Assembly: GCF_041429795.1 (NCBI RefSeq)
Contig: NZ_CP163424.1
Span: forward strand, 2,854,001 to 2,918,000
Origin: Algimonas porphyrae
GTDB taxonomy: Bacteria > Pseudomonadota > Alphaproteobacteria > Caulobacterales > Maricaulaceae
Length of the DNA: 64,000 nucleotides
Direction of reading: 5' to 3'
The notes beneath the pieces are model-generated. The model had not been told where the DNA came from. It was given only the letters and a program-made list of their open reading frames with translations, and ran no database searches. The stretch's first letter is position 1, and every line of letters begins with the position of its first letter. Positions 44,708 through 52,821 of this stretch are shown here, in pieces. Made by a program: the position numbers and the translations under genes.

Positions 44708-45960
44708 CCTTATTCAAGCGGCCCGACCTTTTCCGGGCGAATAGTCTCGCAACGGTGGCCTTGGTAACCATCGCCTCTGCACTGAGTGCCTGTACGACTG
44801 TGACGGACAGGCCAGCCCAGGCCGAAACAACACTGGATTTAACAGAATTCGAAAGGATCTTCGCAACGGCACAGACCGACGCGGATGCGCCCGGTGCATC
44901 GATTGCCATTTCAGTTGACGGCGTCACGGTCTGGTCTGACGCATTTGGTCTCGCCAGTGTCGAACTCGACGTCGCAGCGCGGCCAGATACACGCTTTCGG
45001 ATCGGAAGCACGTCCAAGCCGATGACCGTCACGGTACTGGCCCGTATGGTGGAGCGCGGCGAAGTCGCATGGGACGACACGATCGGCCAGTATTTGCCAA
45101 ACCTTCCCGAAGCGCTCAAGACAATCACCCTCGCCGAACTCGCGTCAAACCGGTCAGGCATACGCCACTATCGGGACAGAGAGTTCCGCGATGGGGAGCG
45201 AGTCTGGTGGCAACATTTTCCAAGTACCGAAAGCAGTCTGAGCCTGTTCAAGGATGATCCGCTCGTCAGCACACCCGGCGACACCTTTCACTACTCCACT
45301 TATGGCTGGACACTTCTGGCGGCGGTTCTGGAAGCTGCGGCTGGACAGGATTTTCCGACCCTGTTGCATAAGGACGTCTTTGGCCCGCTGAGGATGACGG
45401 ACACGCAAATCGATCATGCCTTTCTGTTCGTGCCCAACCGCACTCAATTCTACTGGCGAGCCCCAACGGGCCAGCTGACCAATGCGCCGTTTACGGAAAA
45501 CTCCTACAAATGGGCCGGCGGCGGGATCGTTTCGACATCGGACGACCTGCTTCGCTTTGCCAATGGATGGCTGGACGGCACGATTGTTCCGCCAGACTTG
45601 CGAGAGGTCATGTGGACGAACCAGACTGTCCGAGACGGGACCGAGACTGTTTACGGGCTGGGCTGGTTTGTCGGTTATGACGACGTGATTAGTCGGTTCT
45701 CAGACTCGGGTGAGACAGTTCCGGTCGGGTTACGCGGGTTATCCGACGCTGGGATCCATGTGATCGAGCACCGTGGCGGACAGATTGGCGGTTCGACCGT
45801 ACTCTGGATTTTTCCCGATTTTGACATTGTCGTGACGGGAAGCTGGAACATGACGGGTGAAGGCCGAAAACTTTACGCTGCCACACTGCAGATCGCCTGC
45901 CAGACGATTGCGGCGCAGGCCGATGCACCGGAAATCCGCTGCTCAGGTCATTCAGAGTGA
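44704..45960 (+). CDS. Beta-lactamase-fold serine hydrolase lipoprotein (MlrB-like)
   Basis: 418 residues from the ATG at 44704, overlapping the M81 stop by 4 bases. A lipobox ALSAC makes it a lipoprotein facing the periplasm. The class C beta-lactamase/DD-peptidase fold has S-x-x-K as GSTSKPMT (Ser about 102), a Y-x-x motif as HYSTYGW, and the third motif as EHRGGQIGG. The family includes D-aminopeptidases, esterases and MlrB. Its position right after an M81 gene recalls microcystin clusters. Confidence 0.88.
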   Translation: MTLFKRPDLFRANSLATVALVTIASALSACTTVTDRPAQAETTLDLTEFERIFATAQTDADAPGASIAISVDGVTVWSDAFGLASVELDVAARPDTRFRIGSTSKPMTVTVLARMVERGEVAWDDTIGQYLPNLPEALKTITLAELASNRSGIRHYRDREFRDGERVWWQHFPSTESSLSLFKDDPLVSTPGDTFHYSTYGWTLLAAVLEAAAGQDFPTLLHKDVFGPLRMTDTQIDHAFLFVPNRTQFYWRAPTGQLTNAPFTENSYKWAGGGIVSTSDDLLRFANGWLDGTIVPPDLREVMWTNQTVRDGTETVYGLGWFVGYDDVISRFSDSGETVPVGLRGLSDAGIHVIEHRGGQIGGSTVLWIFPDFDIVVTGSWNMTGEGRKLYAATLQIACQTIAAQADAPEIRCSGHSE

Positions 45961-47330
45961 ACCTCAACGCTCAGCAAAACGACAGACTGAACTGGATCAA
46001 GATCGCAGTCATCGGCGTCATGTGCATGGCGCAGACCTTTCCCTACTATCTGGTCAATTCGACGGTCCCGACCCTGTTCCGCGCCGAAGGTCTGGCGCTG
46101 GAAGACTTCTGGGCCTTTTCCATCATGACGATTCCCGCCTGGGCGAAATTTCTCTGGGCGCCCTTTGTGGATCGCTATGGCTGGGTGGCCTTCGGTCGCC
46201 GAAAATCGTGGATTCTGACCTGTACACTTCTAGGTGTCGCATCGCTCTGGATTCTGATCTTCACTCCGCCATCGACCGAAACCCTGGCTGTCGTGATCGC
46301 TATCCTCTTTGTCCATCTGTTGATCATGTCCACGCAGGATATTGCGGTGGATGCCTACACACTCGAAAATCTGACCGAGCATGAACGCGGGGCCGGCTCA
46401 GCCTTCAAGGTTTTTGCCGAAGCGGTCGGCGAAGCGCTGGCATTGGGGGGACTGATGTATATCTACACGCGAGTCGTCTTTCCGGGAACGTCGAGCGGCT
46501 GGACATCCATGATCCTGGCCGCTGGTTGCGCTCTGATCCTCTTCACGCTTCCTGTATTGATCCGACGTGAACCTCCCATGGCCCCGGAGCTGGAATCGCG
46601 GAGAGCGTCCGGAGACCGACCCCGCCTATCGAAATTCTTCGTCCGTCCCGACACGCCCCCGATCATCGCCCTGTTGCTGGTCGGAGGGTTCATCAATTTC
46701 ATGCTGCCGCCTCTGATCGGACCCCTGCTGGTCGACAAGGGATTTTCCTTGCTGGACGTCGGCATCATTCTCGGAACGGTCACGCCTGTCGCGGCTCCGC
46801 TCGGCGCCATTTCGGGCGGTGCGCTGATCACCCGGATTGGATTGAGAACGTCGCTGATGGTTCTGAGTTCCGCCAGCGCGATCGTCGCGGTCTTGGTGGT
46901 TGGAGCCGTCGCGAGCGGCCTCGACGTTCCTGCTTGGTTCATGCCGATTTCGGAAACAATTGCGGGCCAGTTTCAAAGCTGGAACAATGGTACAAGGGTG
47001 ATCTATGCAATCGCCGTTTTCATTCCCGTCGTCTGGATGATCGCGATGACACATATGGTCTTTACCGTGTCCCGCATGGGCTGGGCGTCTCGGACACAGG
47101 CGGGAACGGACTTCACACTGCATGGTGCATTCTACAATATCGGTCGCACATTGGCCGTCGCCATCAGCCCTTTCATCGCCGCATTCTTCGGCTGGGCCGT
47201 CTTTACCGCCGTTCTCGGTTTCCTGCTGACTGGACTGGCTCTCGCCTACTGGATCATCTTGCCGGGGCTGGAACGCGTGTGCGATCGCCGCCGGATCAGC
47301 GAAGGTGAACTTTTACTCGAACCGAGCTGA
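45957..47330 (+). CDS. MFS transporter, AmpG/PAT-like
   Basis: 457 residues, GTG start overlapping the previous stop by 4 bases. About 12 transmembrane helices. AmpG-like features: FSIMTIPAWAKFLWAPFVDRYG, GRRKSWIL, QDIAVDAYTLENLTEHERGAGSAF. AmpG-type carriers import peptidoglycan-derived glycopeptides and other peptides across the inner membrane. In this operon it most simply imports hydrolysis products for the cytoplasmic enzymes. Confidence 0.88.
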   Translation: MNLNAQQNDRLNWIKIAVIGVMCMAQTFPYYLVNSTVPTLFRAEGLALEDFWAFSIMTIPAWAKFLWAPFVDRYGWVAFGRRKSWILTCTLLGVASLWILIFTPPSTETLAVVIAILFVHLLIMSTQDIAVDAYTLENLTEHERGAGSAFKVFAEAVGEALALGGLMYIYTRVVFPGTSSGWTSMILAAGCALILFTLPVLIRREPPMAPELESRRASGDRPRLSKFFVRPDTPPIIALLLVGGFINFMLPPLIGPLLVDKGFSLLDVGIILGTVTPVAAPLGAISGGALITRIGLRTSLMVLSSASAIVAVLVVGAVASGLDVPAWFMPISETIAGQFQSWNNGTRVIYAIAVFIPVVWMIAMTHMVFTVSRMGWASRTQAGTDFTLHGAFYNIGRTLAVAISPFIAAFFGWAVFTAVLGFLLTGLALAYWIILPGLERVCDRRRISEGELLLEPS

Positions 47331-48487
47331 TGGACATGACGACGCCTTTTTCGGACCTCACAACACCTGCCCTATTACTGCAACGCGACCGACTGGTTCG
47401 GAATGCACATGATGCGTTGGCCCGCGCCCACCATCTAGGCGTGATGTTGAGGCCGCATTTCAAAACGGCCAAATCTGTTGAAGTGGCACAGCTCATGCTC
47501 GGTCAGAATATGGACCGGATGGCTGTCTCGACCCTGCCTGAAATCACCATGCTCTTTGCGGCCGGCATTCGCAACATCCGCTACACCTCGCCCTTTGACC
47601 CTACCAAGTTGAATGGCTTGCAGGATATGTTGCGCGCCGGACTTGAACTGGAAATCCTGGTCGATGACCGCAGCGCCATCGAAGCGATCTCGAACCAGGC
47701 AGACCGTCTGCGCGTCTCGGTCGGCTTGATCGTGGAAGTCGACGTTGATGGGTATCGCGCGGGCCTTCCGGCACAGGGCGATGTCCTGAGTTCCATCGCG
47801 AAATCAATCACCGATGCGCCGGGCATATCCTTCGTCGGCCTCTACAGCTTTGCCGGGCAGACTTACCGGCTTGCCGACCGCAAGGACCGCCAAGCCCTGA
47901 TCGAACGTCATCGCGCAACGCTGGTGTCTTTTGCGAGCGCTCTCGAGAAACAGGGTTTGCCTTGTGCGACGCTGGGTATCGGATCTTCACCGGTTCTGGC
48001 GGACGCAGTTCACCTGGACGGGCTGACGGAAGTCTGCGCCGGCGTTTACTGTTTTCAGGATCTGACACAGGCGGGCATCGGAGCCGCACAGATCGACGAT
48101 CTTGCGGTAAGCGTCTTGGCAACTGTCACTCAACGCAAATCCGACGACGGACGCATCTTTATCGACGCCGGCGGGCTGGCTCTGTCGCAGGACCGCAGCA
48201 CGCGCGGACAGTCGGTCGATCAGGGTTATGGTCTGGTCTGTGATGCGTTGACGGGCAGGCCCGTGGGAGACGGTGACATCATCGTGGCTCGCACCAGTCA
48301 GGAACACGGTGTTCTGATGCGACGTGATGGCCGCTCAGCACCCGCAGAACTATTCCCTATCGGGCGGCGCGTCAGGATTCTGCCAAACCATGTTTGCATG
48401 ATGGCGGCCGCCTATCCTGCCTATACCGTCATTGATGGCGACAAGAGCGCTGAGAGATGGGAACGGGCTACAGGTTGGACCCTCTAA
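47330..48487 (+). CDS. D-threonine aldolase / D-serine dehydratase-like PLP enzyme
   Basis: 385 residues. Fold-type III PLP enzyme: TPALLLQRDRLVRNAHDALARAH, the PLP lysine in LRPHFKTAKSVEVA (about residue 44), and a C-terminal DSD domain with metal ligands in ILPNHVCMMAAAYP. Such enzymes cleave D-3-hydroxy amino acids to glycine plus aldehyde, or dehydrate D-serine. The start overlaps the MFS stop by one base, ending the operon. Substrate not fixed, but D- or beta-hydroxy amino acids are expected. Confidence 0.9.
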   Translation: MDMTTPFSDLTTPALLLQRDRLVRNAHDALARAHHLGVMLRPHFKTAKSVEVAQLMLGQNMDRMAVSTLPEITMLFAAGIRNIRYTSPFDPTKLNGLQDMLRAGLELEILVDDRSAIEAISNQADRLRVSVGLIVEVDVDGYRAGLPAQGDVLSSIAKSITDAPGISFVGLYSFAGQTYRLADRKDRQALIERHRATLVSFASALEKQGLPCATLGIGSSPVLADAVHLDGLTEVCAGVYCFQDLTQAGIGAAQIDDLAVSVLATVTQRKSDDGRIFIDAGGLALSQDRSTRGQSVDQGYGLVCDALTGRPVGDGDIIVARTSQEHGVLMRRDGRSAPAELFPIGRRVRILPNHVCMMAAAYPAYTVIDGDKSAERWERATGWTL

Positions 48488-49077
48488 CCCGCCGCATCGG
48501 AAACCGGCAGCGGCAGCGTTTTCAACATTTCCGAAATCGACTTGAACGCAGGGTTTTTGGCGGTTCCGAGACATTCAAACATCGCCATTTCGGTCGTGAT
48601 TGGAACGACACCCTGATTTCCGAGGCGTCGCATCGCGATAGAGCGGTCCGGCATGCGGCGCGAACTGATCGCCGACCAGACGCAGAAAACCTCATAGCCG
48701 AGTACGACCGCATCCAGAGCCGTCTGTAGAACGCAGACATGCGCCTCGCATCCCGCAAGAACAAGCTGATCGCGGCCAGCCTCACGGGCTGTTGCAAGGT
48801 GATCGCGCATGGCACCATCCGCTAGTACCGAGAAATCCGTCTTGGACATCACTCTCGCCGCATTTGCCTCGACCAGCGATGGCACGTTGAGCGCGCTGAC
48901 CGTCGAACCGAGACCTGATGGATATTGCTCGCTGATCAGAATGGGCACATCCAGTTTACGAGCTGCACCTGTCAGCGCCGCACAGTGCGCAATCATCCGA
49001 TCAGATTGCGACAAGGCCGGGATGAGCCGGTCCTGAACATCGATAATGATAAGATGCGCGCGAGCTGGATCAATCAT
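48484..49077 (-). CDS. Isochorismatase-like cysteine hydrolase
   Basis: 197 residues from the ATG at 49077, preceded by AAGGTAAAG. The catalytic triad is visible: Asp in LIIIDVQDRL, Lys in MSKTDFSV, and Cys in AGCEAHVCVLQTALDA. The family hydrolyses vinyl ethers, amides and N-carbamoyl groups (nicotinamidase, N-carbamoylsarcosine amidase). It overlaps the convergent PLP-enzyme gene by 4 bases, and an operator copy lies upstream, shared with the divergent OCD gene. Confidence 0.9.
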   Translation of the reverse strand: MIDPARAHLIIIDVQDRLIPALSQSDRMIAHCAALTGAARKLDVPILISEQYPSGLGSTVSALNVPSLVEANAARVMSKTDFSVLADGAMRDHLATAREAGRDQLVLAGCEAHVCVLQTALDAVVLGYEVFCVWSAISSRRMPDRSIAMRRLGNQGVVPITTEMAMFECLGTAKNPAFKSISEMLKTLPLPVSDAAG

Positions 49078-49102
49078 GGCTTTACCTTGAGGCAATTGGG
49101 TA

Positions 49103-49125
49103 ATAATAGAATTTAATTCTATTAT
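49103..49125. promoter_or_regulatory. Cluster operator between isochorismatase-like and OCD genes
   Basis: The longest central copy: AATAATAGAAT-TTA-ATTCTATTATC, with 10-base perfect arms around a 3-base centre. It lies 17 bases upstream of the OCD start and 26 upstream of the divergent hydrolase start, so it can control both. Confidence 0.9.
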
Positions 49126-49141
49126 CTACGGAAGCTTTCCC

Positions 49142-50110
49142 ATGTCCATGCCTGACTCGCCGATTCTGATCATCGATGAAACCATGGCGCGCCAAGCCGT
49201 GTCCCGAGCCGATGCCTTTCTAGCCGTGAAGAACACGTTCGCTGCAATGGCCGCAGGTCAGGCCCGCAACTTCCCGGTGACACGGGAAGCCTTGGAGGAC
49301 CAAGCCGCCTTGTTCGGTTTCAAATCCGGTTATGATGCGGCGAATGGCAGTCTGGGGCTGAAAGCCGGCGGCTATTGGTCGAAAAACTCGCATCAAGGCC
49401 TGGACAATCACCAGAGCAGCGTCCTTCTCTTCGAACCGAAGACCGGACGTCTCGAAGCTGTTGTGTCCGGTAACTATCTGACGGCTACACGAACAGCGGC
49501 GGCCAGCGCAGTCTCTATCGATCTGCTGGCGCGCGAGGACTCGAAAACACTTTCCATCGTGGGCTCCGGCAAACAGGCGGAGTCGCAAATCCAGGCAGCC
49601 TTGGACATTCGAGACTTCCAGATCATCCACATCGCCAACCGCACGCGGGAGAAAGCCGAGCGACTAGCCGACACATTGCGCGAAACCGGTTTGGAGATTT
49701 TCGTCAGCTCGATCGAGCAAGCCTGCCGACAGGCGGATGTGCTGATTACGATCGTATCTGCCTTCGAGCCCGTCGTTCAGACCGACTGGATAAAGATGGG
49801 CACACATATCGCCGCCATGGGGACGGACACAGTTGGAAAACAGGAGCTCGATCCAGCTCTGTTCGGCCAAGCGCGTATCTATGCTGACGAAATCCCGCAG
49901 TCGGCGCATCTGGGTGAGGCCCAACACGCGGTTCAGCAAGGCATCCTGTCATCCGAGCAGATCACAGCGATCGGCGAAGCCATCAATGATCCTTCGAAAG
50001 GACGACAGACAGAGTCCGAGATCACCCTCTTCGATGGAACGGGCGTGGGTCTACAGGATCTGGCTGTCGCGCGACTGGCTGTCGCCCACACTCGCCGGAC
50101 GGCAAGCTAG
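49142..50110 (+). CDS. Ornithine cyclodeaminase/mu-crystallin family protein
   Basis: 322 residues. Rossmann-type NAD-binding core with the motif TLSIVGSGKQAESQIQAAL, preceded by GLKAGGYWSKNS and VSGNYLTATRTAAASAVSIDLLA. Family members include ornithine cyclodeaminase, ketimine reductases and L-alanine/opine dehydrogenases. In this cluster an imine/amino acid reductase or dehydrogenase role is plausible. Start: ATG 49142 with GGAAG upstream. Followed by a porin gene 3 bases after the stop. Confidence 0.88.
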   Translation: MSMPDSPILIIDETMARQAVSRADAFLAVKNTFAAMAAGQARNFPVTREALEDQAALFGFKSGYDAANGSLGLKAGGYWSKNSHQGLDNHQSSVLLFEPKTGRLEAVVSGNYLTATRTAAASAVSIDLLAREDSKTLSIVGSGKQAESQIQAALDIRDFQIIHIANRTREKAERLADTLRETGLEIFVSSIEQACRQADVLITIVSAFEPVVQTDWIKMGTHIAAMGTDTVGKQELDPALFGQARIYADEIPQSAHLGEAQHAVQQGILSSEQITAIGEAINDPSKGRQTESEITLFDGTGVGLQDLAVARLAVAHTRRTAS

Positions 50111-50113
50111 TTC

Positions 50114-51217
50114 ATGCCGGGACGGCCTGTCCCGATAGATTTGCGGTCTCTGCTTACGAGCCTCGCGGTCATCCTTTCATCTGCGTTGCCGGCGGCTGCG
50201 GACCCATTGAGTGTGAACACGCTGTTCCAGCTTGATGGTTACCACGGCGACAATCCGTCAGACGCGCCGCGTACAGACATCCGCCGAGCTCGGATCGGCG
50301 TTTCGTCTCGTCTCACCAATTCATTCACGGCAACCGCAGGATTTGAGTATGGCAGCGGGGAAATCGTTTGGGAAAATGCATTTCTGGCCTGGACACCTCA
50401 ACCGCATCTGTCCCTGTTCGCAGGACATATTGAAGCGCCCCTTTCATTCGAAGACGAGACGAGCGATTCCGCCGCGACTTTTCTGGAACGTGCCTCTCTG
50501 AATAGTCTGACCTTTGGTCGATCACTCGGATTTGGTGCGCGCTGGGCCGATGATTACATCCGCTTCGAAACATCCGTGACAGGAGAGCCCGGTACGAACT
50601 CAGCCTTTGGCGATGACAAAGCACTACGTCTGGCCGTGCGGACTGACATTTTCGACATGAATGGCGATAGCGGGTGGTTTCTCGGCGCCTCCTACGGTCA
50701 TGAGGAGAGGGGTCTCGCCCAGCCCGTCATCAGCGCTCTGGGTGCAGAACTCGCACCCCTTGAGAGCCGCGCCGTACCAGCGGGACTTTATTTCGATCAG
50801 AGCCGTTACCGAGGCGTGGAAGCCTTTGTACAGACGGGCCCGGTGTCGATTTCGGGCGAATATGCAGCACGCAATTTCAATATGAATGGCACCATGTCTG
50901 CGCGTCAGGATGCTGCCTACATCAAGATCGCCTGGTTCCTGACGGGGGAAATGCACCAACGCGATATGATGGAAGGCCGTCTGATCGGCATCACACCGCT
51001 TAGCCGTTTTGGGGCAGTCGAGGCCGCAGCGCGCATAAGCCAATCGCACCTACGTGTCCCGGTCCTCGAAACGCGGACAAGCTATACGTTGGGCCTGAAC
51101 TGGTATCTCGGACGCCGGGATCGCCTCATGCTCAATCTCGTGCATGACGCCCCCGATTATGGCCCCTCCGAGACGTCGATCGGTCTGCGATGGCAGATGG
51201 CGATCACCCTATTCTAG
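50114..51217 (+). CDS. Phosphate-selective porin-like outer-membrane protein
   Basis: 367 residues: signal peptide (LLTSLAVILSSALPAAA), then amphipathic strands such as RTDIRRARIGVSSRLTNSFTATAGFEY and VWENAFLAWTPQPHLSLFAGHIEAPLSFE, a layout typical of Porin_O_P proteins. It ends in MAITLF with a C-terminal Phe, a BAM signal. It probably widens uptake of cluster substrates; selectivity unknown. Second gene of the OCD operon. Confidence 0.8.
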   Translation: MPGRPVPIDLRSLLTSLAVILSSALPAAADPLSVNTLFQLDGYHGDNPSDAPRTDIRRARIGVSSRLTNSFTATAGFEYGSGEIVWENAFLAWTPQPHLSLFAGHIEAPLSFEDETSDSAATFLERASLNSLTFGRSLGFGARWADDYIRFETSVTGEPGTNSAFGDDKALRLAVRTDIFDMNGDSGWFLGASYGHEERGLAQPVISALGAELAPLESRAVPAGLYFDQSRYRGVEAFVQTGPVSISGEYAARNFNMNGTMSARQDAAYIKIAWFLTGEMHQRDMMEGRLIGITPLSRFGAVEAAARISQSHLRVPVLETRTSYTLGLNWYLGRRDRLMLNLVHDAPDYGPSETSIGLRWQMAITLF

Positions 51218-51254
51218 CTTCGTTATCACCCACCCGTCCCTGAAAGGATATTCC

Positions 51255-51950
51255 ATGCAACAGACCCGTTTAACACTCTCTATCCTGAGTTTGATGATGT
51301 TACCTTTGGCGACAACGGCACTGGCAACAGATCCAGGTTCAACCGACGAAGTCTCAACGAACATACCCATTCAATTGTCGCCCGTGGCGTCACAGAATTA
51401 TCTTCGCTACCTCAGCTGGCCTGAGACCGGCTATGTCGCAGCCTCGGCAGACGGACGCGTTATCAAGAACAGTTTCTGCGCCCAGACACATGCATGCGGT
51501 CAGGACGCCGAAACCGTCGCCCTGTCTGGCTGCAAAGCCAAATCCGGGGCTGCGGCCTGCACCATCATCTACACGCCGGCAGGCCAGACCCACGCGATCC
51601 GGCTGCATCCGCAGGCGGCATTTCTGAATGCTGGATACAGACCCATGCGGTATGAACTGGAACGCGGCACACAGCTTTCTTCTGGCTGGATGGCCTGGCG
51701 CGGTACACATAATGGCGCGCCCCATGACTATGAGATCGTCCTAGATAGTGCCGATGGTCAGGGTCGGTGCATTGGCACGTCCAAACGTATCACCAAGGCA
51801 GACAACTGGGCCTACGACATGACCTGCTCGACCGGACCGGATTTTGAAATTTCGACCCAATATGATCACGACACATCAATCGAAAGTGGGATCGGTCTCG
51901 ACGAGGCAGGCCAGGCCATCCACCTGTCTCTGTTCAAGCTGCAGGATTAA
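51255..51950 (+). CDS. Secreted protein of unknown function with four cysteines
   Basis: 231 residues from the ATG at 51255, which has AAAGGA upstream; the frame continues to 51144 inside the porin gene. Signal peptide (LTLSILSLMMLPLATTALA). The mature part has CAQTHACGQDAETVALSGCKAKSGAAAC, in which pairs of cysteines could form disulfides, then a beta-rich region. No family recognised. The PLATTALATDPGS start suggests a periplasmic protein. End of the OCD operon. Confidence 0.65.
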   Translation: MQQTRLTLSILSLMMLPLATTALATDPGSTDEVSTNIPIQLSPVASQNYLRYLSWPETGYVAASADGRVIKNSFCAQTHACGQDAETVALSGCKAKSGAAACTIIYTPAGQTHAIRLHPQAAFLNAGYRPMRYELERGTQLSSGWMAWRGTHNGAPHDYEIVLDSADGQGRCIGTSKRITKADNWAYDMTCSTGPDFEISTQYDHDTSIESGIGLDEAGQAIHLSLFKLQD

Positions 51951-51961
51951 AACAGCACGTC

Positions 51962-52684
51962 CTAAACAGGTGGGAGTCGTACCGGACGTTGCAGCATTTC
52001 GGTTGAGTTCACGATCCGCTTGACGCTGCGACGTTGCTCCGGCGTGAGCTTGCCTGCATCCGGGCCGCCTGCGGCCCTGTACCAGCTCCTGGCCAGCCGA
52101 ATGGCGAGATCAAGAGGCTTTTCACCTCGGATCAGCTTGTCACTCGTCATTAAGCGAGACTGGCTGATCAACAGACCGTCCATGCCGTTGAACAGGAGTT
52201 CGGCGAGGATGATGTCATCCTCGTCTGGCGCCTCACGGCCGTTATTGGCCGCGATGAGCTTCGCAAATCCTTTGACCAGTTTGCTTTGCCGCGGCAGCCA
52301 GGATGCTGACACGCTATCCGGATTGATGTTGAAGTACCATTGCAGCAACTGCGTGTGGCCGCGGCGATTGATGTATTGCTGAACGGACCGCCAAGCGAGC
52401 AAAAAGGCTGAAGAGAACAGGTCTTCGTCTCCAATATTATCGAAATAGGCGAAGAACTGTTCAATATCCTCTTCCGCAATCGCGGTCATCAGACCGTCTT
52501 TGCTCTTGAAATGGAAGTAGATCGATCCGACCGTAATCTCGGTCTCTTCCACCACATCTTCAATTGAAATCGTGTCGAAATCCCGGACAGCCAAGAGGTT
52601 GCGGACACCTTCCTTAACGCGTCTGCGCGTCCTTTCCCCCTTGGTTATCTTTACCGGTTTGTCCTGGGTCTGAGGAGCACTCAT
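51962..52684 (-). CDS. TetR family regulator, probable regulator of the catabolic cluster
   Basis: 240 residues. N-terminal HTH: RVKEGVRNLLAVRDFDTISIEDVVEETEITVGSIYFHFKSKDGL, a clear TetR signature, then an all-helical ligand domain. It is the only transcription factor in the catabolic part, so the six palindromes with AATAGAAT half-sites are probably its targets. Its own promoter has no such copy. Ligand unknown. Confidence 0.9.
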   Translation of the reverse strand: MSAPQTQDKPVKITKGERTRRRVKEGVRNLLAVRDFDTISIEDVVEETEITVGSIYFHFKSKDGLMTAIAEEDIEQFFAYFDNIGDEDLFSSAFLLAWRSVQQYINRRGHTQLLQWYFNINPDSVSASWLPRQSKLVKGFAKLIAANNGREAPDEDDIILAELLFNGMDGLLISQSRLMTSDKLIRGEKPLDLAIRLARSWYRAAGGPDAGKLTPEQRRSVKRIVNSTEMLQRPVRLPPV

Positions 52685-52821
52685 CAGATCACCAATGTAT
52701 GGAAGAAGCTGAAAACAACGATCATATATATACGCCTGCTAGTGAGGCCGCTCACATATGGGAACTCCCTTGATGAGGCAAGACGAGGCGACTCTGCCTG
52801 CCCAATGATGCGTCCAATTGC

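Noticed and set aside
43154-47330. Calling the operon a true microcystin-degradation (mlr) cluster
   Set aside because: mlrA is absent and the transporter and neighbours differ; only a resemblance is supported.
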